NCBI GenBank assembly: GCA_949152475.1
Contig: OX424563.1
Span: 22,355,001 to 22,419,000 of the forward strand
Source of the DNA: Terebella lapidaria
Lineage: Eukaryota > Annelida > Polychaeta > Terebellida > Terebellidae
DNA length: 64,000 nt
Direction of reading: 5' to 3'
The translations under genes were made by a program, and so were the position numbers. Below are positions 11,686-24,108 of the stretch, piece by piece (position 1 is the stretch's first letter; each line of letters begins with the position of its first letter). The notes under the pieces were generated by a model. It worked only from the letters and a program-made list of their open reading frames with translations, was not told where the DNA came from and did not search any database.

Positions 11686-12166
11686 GACCATTTCACAGGG
11701 ACTCCCGCCAAATATTTCGGAAGTCTGAAAACGTAAACATTTTCGGACCAATCAGAAGCGAGGGGCTTTGAATCAATTTCAACCGTTTTGTGCATAACTT
11801 CAAACGATAAATGTGCACATATATACATCGCATTTAGATAAAGTAAGTCTTTGTATCGACTCGTATGGCCTAAATATATTATACAAACACAAATGTATCT
11901 GCAAAATGTCCCATTTTGTTGGTATATGCCCATTCCTCCATTCTCAACGGTATTCTTGCATATAACCATATCGCGTGACTGCTTGAGCGTGCACGCGGCT
12001 AAGCGCGCGGATGCTGCTTGAGACAACTTCGGAATCTCGTGTGTGGTTTTACGCTGCCATGGAAGCGCGTGTTCTGCCCTCAGTAGCCATTGGTCTATTT
12101 GAACTACGGAAATTACCCAGTAATGCCAGATATTCATGAGGTCCGAGTGGGCTCTGTGAAATGGTC
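11686..12166. mobile_element. MITE with 13-bp terminal inverted repeats
   Basis: The ends GACCATTTCACAG (11686-11698) and CTGTGAAATGGTC (12154-12166) are perfect inverted repeats, 481 bp apart, with partial similarity continuing inward (GGGACTCCC versus GAGCCCACT). Size and lack of coding sequence fit a miniature inverted-repeat element. A target-site duplication is not clear. A 197-codon frame across it on the minus strand looks like chance. Confidence 0.6.
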
Positions 12167-12599
12167 CATTGGCAATTATGAAATTGGAGAGTCTAAATGT
12201 GTTGCAGTTTCGAATGTACTTGTGTTTAACCGTTGTTGAGCCGAGTAATGAAACTCAAGGTGCCCGTCGATCATTGTCCCCTCGGGAAAATGTTTATATT
12301 TGAACTCTGATGTCCTTCTGGGGTCGGATACACGGTAGCTCGAAGGGCTAGAATTGTCTTCCTATATAAAATTGCTGCTTTGACCTATCAAGTTCATCGA
12401 AGGTCAAATTCATGACCACCAAAATACCCAACGTGTGTGACATGCCCATAAATAGAGACCTAAGCTCTATCTACGAGTGGTTTATCTGCAGCAGCCAAGT
12501 TATAATTTCCAGGTCAGATGTGACCTCGACGGTTAGCACTCAAGATCATCCTAGGTCACGTTCATCGTCACCAACAGATCTGCCATATGCTCATAATTA

Positions 12600-12920
12600 C
12601 GAAAGCATATCAGGGCCATATTGTATGTCAAAAAATATTCGTAATCCCGTGATCTCGAATTACAAAGTCGAGATCTCGGATTAATAAGTCGTGATCTCGA
12701 AATATGTTTTACTGTAGTCTGGGTTGTTTAAATTTCTTGCGCCTATTAGGGCAATGTACGAAAGCGTATTAGGGCCAGGTTGTCAAAAAACAAAATATGT
12801 GGCCTAATCCGTGATCTCGAATTACAAAGTCGTAATCTCGAATTACAAAGTCGTGATCTCGAATTACAAATTCGCGATCTCTAATTTGTAATTCGAGATC
12901 ACAACTTTGTAAATATTTGC
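12600..12920. repeat. Hairpin-type repeat of 'GATCTCGAATTACAAAGTCG' units
   Basis: Two blocks each begin with (A/G)CGAAAGC(A/G)TAT(C/T)AGGGCCA and continue into copies of a ~21-bp unit, GATCTCGAATTACAAAGTCG: about 12655-12700 and 12805-12870. The second is followed by an inverted copy (TTGTAATTCGAGATCACAAC, 12882-12905), giving a stem-loop. No coding sequence. Confidence 0.65.
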
Positions 12921-14231
12921 CATATTTGCCCATAACACAACCCTGAGCTGGAAAAGGCAAAAAAAAAAAAACACAAGAGGATGTCTGCCTTGAAGACGAG
13001 ATAGCAGTTTTATACAGTGTATTCTTGTGAAACTAATGTAATCTTGTAGAAATGTTTGCCTTGAAGAAGCAGTGGTTGCAATACATGTGTACATAGCGTA
13101 AAAGAAATAGATTTATTTGTGAGTGTTGATAACACTTGTCATGTGGATGTCAACAACGACATGCTTATCACATATAATGGCGAGGGGGGGTGGACGGGGG
13201 GGGGGAGGAGGGCGGCTTTAGGATACAGGTCGATATACGTTGTCCACCACTTGGTGTAGCTAACCGAACCGTAGTGATCCATGTTAAAGCTTTCGATAGC
13301 ATTTCTATAATTTTCATTCAGATACACAATGCCAAAAAAAAAGTATTAAAGAGGTATAATTTTGAAACTGCTCGACAAGGAAATGGACCATCTTTCGACA
13401 ACGAAAATGGAATTTCAGCGAAATTAACGTCACAATGCAGCAATCGCGATAATCGAACGACTTCTAACAAATATACCTTACTAACACGGGGAAAATAATA
13501 AAGTCCTGAGAATTAGAATTGAATTGAAAACTGCCTAAAATGGGAACTCCACTCCTACTCTCGTGGCGAATTTTGAGAAATTAAGATAAGTAATTGATAA
13601 AAAGCATCCAAATAACAAGACCAGAAATATGAATAAAAGAATAAAAAGTACATTGCAGCAAAAAAAAAAGTTTACAAAAAGAGAAAAAGATTAAATTGGC
13701 CTATAAAAGAATTGAACCGTGAATTGAAGTGATGTTGTTTGTGATATATTGTCTGTGTTTTTCCTCAAAGTTTTCGTCGTTTGTCTTTCCATAGATGATT
13801 CGTGAGTACAGGGACGGAAGTTTTTAAAATTTTTCCCCACTACAACACATCATGTTTTCTGGTTTTATTTACGGATGATAACTCAAGAGTATTTAGGCGA
13901 TGGGTATCAACTTTTGCATGTCGATTCACTTATCATAAAAAGAAGTTTGAGGTCAATCTGTCAGACGACTTTGGGCTGCTACCCGAAACCTACGTTAGAC
14001 CTGCTCCAAGGCATCTCTAGGGCATGACATATAGTAAGAGTTAGGATGTCTCTTTTCCGTGGATTAAACCTGAGCGACACTCTCAAAGTATTCTGAGCAC
14101 CAGTGAGCTACAGTTTTTATGGCCAAGTAAATTATACACGAGATAAAGTAATGTATCACAAGATAAGGCATGCACAAATAGTATCAGTTCTCTGGTATGT
14201 AATGAAACGAACTGACATTGTAACCACTAAC
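12921..14231. other. Intergenic, no gene recognised
   Basis: Contains a poly-A tract (12960), a G-rich stretch at 13185-13212, an A-rich block at ~13600-13700 and AT-rich DNA. I see no coding exon. Confidence 0.4.
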
Positions 14232-14395
14232 CTCGCTAGTTTATAGTAAAGATCTTCTCGTCCAGGAATGGCCATAACTATATGCGATCCACCCAAAGCT
14301 GATCTGCTCAAGTGAAACACGTTTCCCATTCCAAGAACAGTCTTGAATGGATATTCTAGGAGAGGATCATCCTCCGGCATGCCCGGGAACAGACA
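14232..14395 (-). CDS. Possible orphan coding exon, unknown product
   Basis: On the minus strand a short open stretch (about MPEDDPLLEYPFKTVLGMGN onward, ending in DLYYKLAR) has coding-like composition and ends exactly at CGAG|GTTAGT, a good splice donor. The upstream side is pyrimidine-rich (TTTCCTGTTCCTCCCCGTCG), but I see no unambiguous acceptor AG. No partner exon is recognisable nearby and I do not recognise the protein. It could be an exon of an unknown gene, a decayed retro-copy or chance. Confidence 0.22.
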
Positions 14396-16330
14396 GCGAC
14401 GGGGAGGAACAGGAAAGGTAAATTCCTGTTTGAATGAGGATATCTCCCTAACTTTTGGATCGTAAAATTAACTTCAAATGTTTTCATGTTTTTCATCGGG
14501 CAAAGAACAATATATTTTTTTTTCAATTTGTTTTTACATTTTTATTCCCGAAAGTATGACCACAATTGGGCCAGGTATTCAATATTCGATTTGCACATTT
14601 TCCTTTCAAAGAATGACAATTCTGCCGGGATGTATCTCCAGATTCCACACACTATCACATTTGGTACTCCCTGTATCGACATTAGCACGATAAAATCTCA
14701 GAAATTGTGCTGGTTTTTTTTCTGAATTCCACATGAGGAAATTAATAATTATAATAATTTATACTTATATTCTGAATTTAAAATTAATAATTATATTAAA
14801 TAATTATGACATAAGTAATCATCAAACCAGTTTACATGCTTTACGAAATTGGGATTAAAAAAGAAATTATATAAATTCTCTATTGAAACATTTCAATTTC
14901 GAAAACAATGGAGATAGGCTATGGTCAGTTTATATATTTACACACCTAAAACATTACATTATAGCATCAATTTCTTGTGAACGAATTCACGGTGATCACT
15001 TTCAAACCAAACGACTTATCCACAAATTCACCGTGATCACTTTCAAACCAAAGGACTCATCCACGAATTCACCGTGATCACTTTCAAACCAAAGGACTTA
15101 TCCACGAATTCTCCGTGATCACTTTCAAACCAAAGGACTTATCCACGAATTCACCGTGATCACTTTCAAACCAAACGACTCAAATCAATTAACCAAGTTG
15201 TTTTGCAACACATTGTTTTTGTTGCAACTAGTAAAATAAAATAAATAAGAACAGATCATCATCTGTCCAAATAGGATCTACTGATATTTCACAACTATGT
15301 TTGCGCAGGTGGTATCATAACGTTCAACGATTAAACATTGTGGGTGAATTGTAGTAGACAACACTTCTACATGGCCGATCGTTCAGAATAAATGTTCTAC
15401 AAGTCGTTCTTGTTATGTAGGAGAAACATACATGCCAAATCTTCAACCAAAGCTTTTTATAAGTATTTGCTTTCAGCCTTGAGAGCTTTCAAAATTGATC
15501 ACCAATTCAAAATGAACGCTACATAATTATGGGGAATATGATAATATATTGAGTTTGAATAACAATACCAATTAGATAGATGTATGGTTATATTGGCGCG
15601 GATATGAATAATAAATGAACACCATGCACTGACAATATGACCGGTTGATAAAGGATATGGCTTCCTACTGTGGGTAGAATTGTTTCCAGTCAACGTACAA
15701 GAGGCAGCAGATAAATAGCACAAAACAGTAGCGGTAGTTTACACACTACGTAGAATCAATCGATATCTGTAGCGCATTCGATGACTTTTTACAGTGCAAA
15801 GATACGTGCCATATAGACTACTATTGTTATCAACTCCGAGCAATTTGGTGTTCTGTACGCTCAATGGTTGTACAACATTTGGAAGTATTTCGCACTGAAG
15901 TTCCGCTTGCGTGTCACGAAGGAAAAAGTCTGGATCGCGCGAATAATTAAAAGCAGATCGGATGACCACGAGTCAATACGGACCTGACCTTACGGAAACT
16001 ATTCACCTGTTTGACAAGCGAATTCACCAGTCACCCGTGTTTGTGTGTATTTTGGTGGTGTTCGGATAAAGGTCTTTCACTTGTAGAGGCTCTAGAATTA
16101 TGCGTGAAGGAGTTCAAGCCTTCGCCAGGGATTATAGTGGAGCGTCGTCGTTGTGACTAATATCAATGTTTACTTTCTTTCCTGAATGAAAAAAAGAGTG
16201 GAATGTAAAAACGTATACTATTACATACGTTGAAATATTGGAGTAGAAAAAAAAACGTTCCATTAATTTCAAGGAGTAAGAAAATTATAGTCCAAATCTA
16301 TAAAGTCAATTAAACACTGTTAAAGGAAAG
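14396..16330. other. Region upstream of the BTB/NPH3-like gene
   Basis: Mostly AT-rich non-coding DNA with one clear tandem repeat (14982-15182). The last ~200 bases are the likely 5' UTR and promoter of the downstream gene; no TATA box is evident. Confidence 0.4.
14982..15182. repeat. 41-bp tandem repeat, five copies
   Basis: Units begin at 14982, 15023, 15064, 15105 and 15146, an exact 41-bp period. The consensus starts CGAATTCACCGTGATCACTT and continues TCAAACCAAAGGACTTATCCA. Each copy carries GAATTC and TGATCA palindromes. Copies differ by only a few substitutions, so expansion is recent. There is no spacer diversity, so it is not CRISPR-like. Confidence 0.95.
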
Positions 16331-19300
16331 ATGGATTATTCGGGAAAGAGATATGATTTGGGAGAAATGCGAACGCGCCATAATCGTCAGAGAATGACTG
16401 GAAAACACGAAAGACACGACAGTGCTCCCATCAGGTATTGATCTTTTGATTATTGATTATTTTGCTATGATATTGTTCAATTTAAATGCGCTCCTTTCTC
16501 AGTTGATATGGGAATCTGACATATACGGCCCATACAGAGCGCAATAATTACCACATGACAGATCTGGTGTGTATGACATCTACCGAACCCAATCATAACG
16601 GTCGGTTTCAGATCAGAAGTACATACATCTACCGATAGTCAAGTCTCATTGGCGCGGCGCCGGATTTCTGTCAGTTACGTACTTGTTCGAGCACGCGGTC
16701 TCTCTAGGGGCGCGAAAAGCCTGTCTCACACAAACCTCACCGCCGGAACGGACCGAGAAATCAATCAATTTGTACACGTACATGTATCTTTCGTTGCCTG
16801 GGTATGTGCGGTAGTATGGTACGATAATTACCATAATGATTGACTTTTATACATAAATATGTTGAAAAGAAATACATTGCCTCCGTGGCCAAGGAAAAAA
16901 TAGAATCATCGAATTAATACGGTATGGATAAAAAAAAATATATAGCTACGATGAATTATACAACATTAGCATATTGTACCATCTTTGCGAAACATCAAAG
17001 TCATAAGCTAATAAGTCCCCCATACCGAAATACATAATAATGGACGTAAATTCGAGCACACTTTCTCTACAATCAATCGATAACGTCTAGGTCTTGTTTC
17101 TGATTAAGCGCTCCCACTCAACCATGTCTAAACTTGTATGGCCAAACGCCTCATAACGCCCGCCGTCGCGCGCGAATAATCGATTCTACTTACGCGGGCA
17201 ATATCAATACAATATTGCCCGGTCGTGGGGGCACGCATTTGTTAACAGTGTGCGACATTCATGTATATTGCACACGACACAAATGACAGGATATAAAAAT
17301 ACTGGGATTACAATCTCGTTATCTCTAGTGGTATGTTTTACTATCGTCTATTGCTAATTGAGGAATAACTGCGTTGGTAAGGATACGTAAAGATTGCAAC
17401 CTGTTTACGAGACCACTACATGTGTGTCTTTGTTACACATCCTTCTTCGGTGCCATAAATTCCTGTTTCGCTTTTTTTTCGGCTGACAAAATACGTTGTG
17501 ACTGTAATGAAATGTTCACATAGGGTATATACTTATGATGTAAATATAGGAAGCACACATTTATAACATAATATAGAAAGATGTTCAAGTCACATAAATT
17601 GCATGCAGTATTATACATTGTATTATACATTGTACATTCATGTTTACAAAATCTCGAGTAAATCTAAGAACCATATCGAAATCTCATGTATACGACTCGC
17701 ATGAAATTACGATCATGCGCTTTTGCGATCGATCAACGTCAATCGAGGCAATATTATCAATGTCACACTACTGACATCAGAGCCATTAAAAAAATTTCAA
17801 GATGTGATAAAGAACACATGTTTTAGATGATATGCATTTTCAGTGCTTTCAGTGCTAAAACTCCAACTCCATGTATTTTCAGTGGGCTGTATTCATCAAG
17901 CCCGAAGGAGTCCTACGGTATCGCTGCCAGTCTGAATCCCACGTACGTCCCTAAGCCGTCCAGGCGTCCACTCCCGACTGTCCAGGTTCCTGACAGGGTA
18001 CCCACACCGATGGATTTCTCACAGTTCCGCGAGAGTGGCGAGCTCTCCGACATCGTCATTGCCGTAGATGGCAAGGAGTTCAACTTGCACAAGTTTCCAC
18101 TGTACACAAGGTCTGATTTCTTCCGAGCACTTGCCCGGTCGGACTCTGGGAAGGTCGTCCTGGACGAGTTCCCAGGCGGAGCTGAGACGTTCGAGATGGT
18201 CGCCAACTACTGCTATAATAAGAGGATAGATGTCTCACGTGAGAACATCTGTAAGATCAGGTGCGCAGCGGAGTTCCTCCAAATGTGCAGCTCAGGAAAC
18301 CTTGCGGACTGCGCTGACCGCTACCTCGTTGATGTCTTGACCACAGCGAAGCTCAACAGAGACATCGGGGCAATCATTGAGATCATGCTCAGCTGTAGAG
18401 CTCTTGGAGCTATTGCAGAGCAAGCGAACATAATTGACAGGTGCGTGAACAGTATCGTTGACTGCTGGCTTCTCTCATCCAAGTGGAGTAGCAGAAGGTT
18501 GACCTCGGACAGGTCATCAGGGGAATCTCAAAACTTCCAGAAACTTTGCAAGCTGCCACTCGGTTGGTTCAAGCATCTATTTGTGACCGCTCGAGAGAAG
18601 AACGTCCGTGGCTCCGTCTTGGGTCGCTTGGTACAAACGTACATTTCGGATAAGATCAAGAAACAGGATTCCCAAGTGGAGGACACTGGCGACAAGAAGG
18701 AGGAAAGTGATCAGAAACAACCAGAAATCAAAGATGTAAGTGACGTCAAACCTGATAAAACGTCCGATCCTCCAGTGGATCAAAACGAACAAGCGGACAA
18801 GAAAGCTGAAGAAAGAGGAGAAGAGGAAACTGACGAAAAAGAGCAAAAGTCAGATGACGGCACTGAGGAAGAACCTGTTGCATCTGACGGTGAAGAAACT
18901 GACGACAGCCCAGATGAGGAAATTGACATTGGTGAGATGATGGACACATTGCTAATGGAACTACCAGAGAGAACACATCTTGTAGACATCATCGAACCTA
19001 AGTGGGCGGCCTCTATGCTAAAGATCGCGGATGAGTTGAATTGCAAGTGTAAAGAGATTCTCCTGAGGCTGTCTGGTCGCCTGCTCTACCGATTCACGTC
19101 AGAAGATCTGGCTGAACTGCCAGCTGACCTCCTCACCGAGGTCGTGGAAGAGGCGTCCAAGGATCCTTCCCACGTTGACCCAGAAAGTGTCTGCTCTATT
19201 GTAGATGGCTACCTGCTGGAGTTGGTAGAGAGAGACAAGCTAGATGTTGAAGTATTCAAGAAGATGGCACTCTCTGTTCCCAAAGAGCACAGACAGAACC

Positions 19301-21185
19301 ATGACGTGCTGTTCAATGTGCTAGAGAAATTACTGAAATCAGGTTAGTTTATTCACTGACTAGTTTTCAATACTAATTTTTAGGGGATGGTGTAGTTAAT
19401 CAATAGCACATAAACGATACAATACAGTCTCCCAAATTTATGTGGCAGTAACTGGTTATCATATAGATCTCTAAATATGTATCCACTATATGCAGACTCA
19501 GCCAAGGTCGAAGACAAGGACAAAGAATCTCTTTTGGAGGCCGTGGACTTCCGGCGACTGAGCGAGTCCGCCCTGCAGAATGCCTACGACTCGCAGCTCG
19601 TTCCAGATCCGTACGTCACGAAGGCCGCACTGGCTCTCTGTGCCAAACTGCGAGGAGAACTGGAGACTGCGCGGGACATCATCCGAGCCCAGGAGGAGGA
19701 ACTGGAGAAGTTCGGCCTCTCGGGCCGTGCGACCAGCTGGCTACAAGGCGTGGAGACAGGTAGGCGGAGCTGGGGATACTACCAACCTCGCTACTTGCTG
19801 GAGGATTGAGTCCCTTGGTTCTTCCAACAGTCATCTACGCATTATCTGTAGGCTTTGCATCTATATATGCACAGTGATTATTCGAGCAAGGGACCAAGAA
19901 CACTCAAGCCAGAGATGTAACTTTCTGATGTTTGAATGCTATATATGTTATTTATTAATATATATTTGTAGCCTCGTTGTAGGAAAGATAGCACAATTAT
20001 CGTAGACAGCAAAGCCTTGACAGTATTTGTTTTATGTCAATTAGATCAACTTTTAAGTATGACAACTTCGTATAGCAATGTTGGTGATATAGTTGATCAA
20101 AAAGAGATCAACTGGAATTCATACTAGGTTCAACTACATAAACCCGTTTACCCTGGGCTAGATTATGCAAACAAAAGCAAGGCCAATTGGTCGCTCTATG
20201 ATTGTCATACTTAGTGGAGTTTATTTATCCAAATATTTGTAGAAGTGCTTTGCCGTGGGGCTACAATCAGATAAATCAATGAATGAAAGTGGTAGGCATT
20301 GCCGTGCCAATAGTGTAAAGTTAAGCCGTTTTCTTGTATATATTTTTGGGAATTAACAATTAACAAACAACTCCGATGTATGTGACTTTAATCGATAGTG
20401 TGCCTTTTATAACAAACGGTAATGCCGTGATCGGTTTTGTTCATTTTTCATCCACACGCTGTCGTTAGTTATCCAATCGATTTCATCATATTGCCCTACT
20501 AAATCCACTGTGATAATTGTTTTAGTATGTACACATTTCATGTCACTAAGTCTTTTCGTGATGTGCATATAGTGCAGAATTTATATATACATATGGTTGG
20601 GGTAATTTAAATGAAGAGTATGAGATTAAAATGTAGTATAGTTCAAATCTTGGGCGGTCAGCGTTTCATAATTTGCACTTTCTTGATATTGAAATATACA
20701 CGATGTTCCCCATTTGAAGTTTTGTAACTTTGAACTCAAATCCATAAATAACCATATTTGACGTGAATTCCAGAGAAACCCTAAAGTGTTGCCCGATATC
20801 TCTCTTTCAAAGTCGGATACCACGTGTTGTTGTATTTACAGACTACGGTATAATGACGTCACCACCGGAAGTAGGACCAGACGAGTGCGAAATTGACGAA
20901 TCACCGTCCTCACTACGGTACACAGGAACTGATGACGTAGACACTTTCAGATATTCGCCTCCTGGAATCGACCCGATATTGGAGAAGGGTCTGGGTGGGC
21001 GTTATTATGACGATCCGTTCCATGTAGATTCCGTCTATCCATACTGTTACCATCATGCCCCGAGAACATCTTACTACGACGAGTCAGATCTCAGTTACGA
21101 AAGAGAACTAAATCGTAGGCGGAAGCTGCGGCCGACATACGCTTCCAAATACTATAAAAGTAGTTCCGGCGTGTCTAAATGGTAG
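16331..21185 (+). CDS. BTB/POZ protein of the NPH3/RPT2-like (plant-type) family
   Basis: Four coding exons join in phase with GT-AG introns: 16331-16434, 17883-19342, 19496-19759 and 20842-21185 (723 codons). Residues ~88-171 form a BTB/POZ domain (SGELSDIVIAVDGKEFNLHK; FPGGAETFEMVANYCYNKR; IRCAAEFLQM). That wording is characteristic of the plant NPH3/RPT2-like family, where BTB-NPH3 proteins act as adaptors of CUL3 ubiquitin ligases in phototropin signalling. Residues ~258-288 (LPLGWFKHLFVTAREKNVRG) and the C-terminal half (HRQNHDVLFNVLEKLLKSG; LLEAVDFRRLSESALQNA) also fit the NPH3 domain. A highly acidic, Lys-rich linker of ~90 residues (~296-386) interrupts it. Exon 3 ends in a coiled-coil-like stretch; exon 4 encodes a Tyr-rich tail. 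Exon 1 was chosen for its Met, donor and matching phase. Function in animals is inferred only: probably a substrate adaptor. If exon 3 is not spliced, translation stops at 19809, giving an alternative end. Confidence 0.82.
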
Positions 21186-21938
21186 CACTCTGTCTCTAAC
21201 ATCCTGACACTTGCAATACACATGTAACATCTGATCGGGGTATTCGGGGCACTGTAATACATGTAGTATTCTTGATGTTTGTTTTGTTCTAATAACTAAT
21301 CAACAAATCATCTAACATTCAACGACATGATATTACTATTTTGTTGTGGGTTGTTCATATAGTGCTCTATGATGGTAATCAAAATATATGCCCTGTCTGT
21401 ACACGGTTAACTATCGTGTTATTGTCAGAGTTTCACCATAAACGAGAAAAAGAAAATCCTATTTACTGTTGGAGCATCGTGTTATGTAGTTTATAACAGA
21501 ATGTATTTATCTCTAATTCATTAAGAAATCTAGCATTGCAAAGTTGTTTGGAATAGAAAAAAAATATATTTCATGATGTATTCTCGCTTATCCGTTTAAT
21601 TTAGTTAATAGTGAGTGAAAAAATGATATGTACTTTATTTTTGCTGTGCATGTGAAGAGTTATTGTAGCTGGTTTTAGACAAGTACCTGCAGTTGTTTCG
21701 TGTCGATGCTAATGTTTGATCGATATATTTGAAAACACTCAACTTTTCGAACTGTGATAAATTATATTTATTTTGTAAGATAAACAATTTTACTCGAATA
21801 TATCATTTTACTTGTTAATCATTATTTCGTATTTACTGACTGTAGATTTTGTAATGTGCTTGAGTTGAGTTTTGTGATAAGCAATATTAATATATTTCTT
21901 GTATTTATTTATACATTTTCATGATTATTACTGAAGGA

Positions 21939-21944
21939 AATAAA
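21939..21944 (+). terminator. Polyadenylation signal of the BTB/NPH3-like gene
   Basis: AATAAA lies 754 bp after the stop codon. The intervening AT-rich DNA shows no coding signal and reads as a 3' UTR. Confidence 0.55.
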
Positions 21945-22984
21945 TATTATGAATGCATCTATTCCCAACTGCGTTGCTCCTGTGTATATGATCCACTGCA
22001 AGTATGAATGAACTAGCTAATAACACAATGTGAGTAATCAGTAAACAACAGCTACTATCACATTTAGCATTTAATACAATTATTTCTTACTGTCATATTC
22101 TGCAATAGTATTAATTTGTGTGTAGCTATAGCTATACTTGAACCCGCAGATTACTTCTGTTATAGCATGAAAAACTTGGGTAATTAGTAAACAACCGTTT
22201 ATGTCATATATGCTATTCTGGTGTACTACATATCATTTTCCTTCTTGAGAAAAATTGCAATGTATGAGGTAAATTCCTATCTTTTTTCTCATAATGGGCT
22301 AGGATACTATTTAATTATATTTGTGAATAGATATATCATGAGACTACCTTTGTTATAGCAGTTGATGTTTTCATACTTGTGGAATCCCAAGATAGAACCA
22401 TGACGGGAAGCGTTATGATATCACATATCATAGTGCTTTCTTGGGGAGTACGTATTGCAAAGTATATCATGTAAATAAATATGGCCCAAGTACCGTACAC
22501 TGCTCCTTAATACTACTCGTCCACTGAAAACATACCATTTAATCCGTCTCGCACCTTTTTAATCCTTATTGAACATAGAGGAAGGCGCAGGATATGACAC
22601 GTGGGCCATAAATATCTGCATCGGGTTGAATGTGATCGTACCAAACAATTATAATGGGATCTAGTCTCGCAAAAAATGATATATATATATATATATATAC
22701 ATATAGTACATCATTCAAGTGGTCTAACCGTATCTTTTCCTGAAGAAGCAGTTCCCGTGTAAAAGATAATTAAGCTCCGTGTAAAATGGGTCCTATAAAC
22801 AAACATTCTTGTGAGATTTAGTCCATAGGAACAGTTATTCTCCTTCGAAAATATGAGAAACCTGAGAACATTGTAGTCCCCAACGTTCATATGGTTTATG
22901 GACTTTATTTTACCGATCCACGTGGACAATTTTCCCCAGGCAATCGATTGAGAATTTCACATATCCCACAACACATTCCTATTA
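21945..22984. other. Intergenic, AT-rich
   Basis: No gene seen. A short (AT)n microsatellite lies at 22679-22699. Confidence 0.5.
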
Positions 22985-23515
22985 TTAAGGCATTCGGCAG
23001 AAATGCCTTTATGGTTTCAGCAGAATTTTTTTCCTTTTTTTCTTCTTCCGCCGTTTTGGTTTCCTGGTGATAACTTTAGTTTGCCTTGATCGCTGCAGGT
23101 CGTTGCATAGAAGTTCATACACCACCTGGGAAGAACCATATTGATTTTGGGATCAATCTGTCGAACAACCTTCGACCTAGAGTTGAAAAGAATATTTGCT
23201 GATTCATCCTTGAGGCTTCCGTCCATATCTCGGAAAAAGTGCATCGTAGAGTGAAATGGACGTTATTGTCGGTGTTTTGTAGAGTGAGACATTATATTCG
23301 GACTCGTCGCCCTAGGCAAACGTGTCTAAGGGGTATTATGGATAAAATTTGACCTTGGCCTTAAATTTTTTGCTCAGTCGACATTTTTTTCAGTTCTGTC
23401 GATATCTTGGAAATGGTGTGTTGTAGAGCCCCGGGGCAAACATGTTATAAATATAATAAATTAGTCTTAACACCGAAATGCCTCCAAGCCATCTTTAGGC
23501 CTTGACGTCTAGTTA
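22985..23515. repeat. Dispersed repeat related to 44.64-44.94 and 52.02-52.38 kb
   Basis: Shares phrases such as ATCTCGGAAAAAGTGCATCG, TAGAGTGAAATGGAC and a terminal AGGCCTTGACGTCTAGTT with stretches at 44.64-44.94 and 52.02-52.38 kb. It begins with a small hairpin (AAGGCATT...AATGCCTT). No coding capacity; element class unknown. Confidence 0.4.
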
Positions 23516-23700
23516 ATATAGGTATTTAACTCCCATCATATTCTATAGGAGGCAACATTCGTCATATAACCACTAAAATATGCCCATCATACTGATAACT
23601 GAAATATACCTTTTCCTTTCATGCCCAATATTTCGTGGAGTATATGGCGGGTTTAGTGCACGTATATCGATAAGACGTCATTATAAGTGGCAATCTCATT

Positions 23701-23935
23701 CACGTGTGTCCGTTGAATGATATTCTCTCACGTGACCCGAAGTCGTCCGACGATCTTGCAATTTGAAGAAAATTATTAGCCCCAATCAGGACGCCAGAGG
23801 AACACCGTTTACACCCTGACCCCCAGCGCCACCACTCGGCAGCACCAGGAGTCAGAGTCACGTGACCCACCTGGAGTCCCGCTAGGGGCCATTCCAGGAT
23901 CCGGAACCCATCGCATAGCACGTGGTGGACACGTG
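23701..23935. promoter_or_regulatory. Cluster of five CACGTG E-boxes
   Basis: CACGTG occurs at 23701, 23729, 23859, 23919 and 23930, two of them inside (G/C)TCACGTGAC, the form bound by MiT/TFE and USF-type bHLH-zip factors. The stretch is GC-rich compared with its surroundings. No host gene start is recognisable next to it. It may be the leader of the LTR-like sequence at 24109-24418 (minus strand). Confidence 0.35.
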
Positions 23936-24108
23936 ATGGCGCGACCGCTGTGGGTCCCTTCACCCTTCAGGCCGGGCGCGGTCACATGGTCAGTGTGGGT
24001 GAAAGTGTCGAGCGACTAGAAAGCCGACTCAATACGAAGTAAGCGTCTGCCTTGTTGTTTGCCTTGTGGTTTGTCCGAAGTAAGCGTGAGCACCTCCATG
24101 TCGCCAGC

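Noticed and set aside
11544-12137. 197-codon minus-strand frame
   Set aside because: It lies almost entirely inside the MITE at 11686-12166, has no recognisable domain and starts and stops without gene signals.
14982-15182. CRISPR-like array
   Set aside because: The units are contiguous with no unique spacers, in an animal genome.
15739-15969. 76-codon minus-strand frame upstream of the BTB gene with a GTYLCTV phrase
   Set aside because: An Ig-like YxC phrase alone is not evidence of a domain; no splice partners, signal peptide or family match could be seen.
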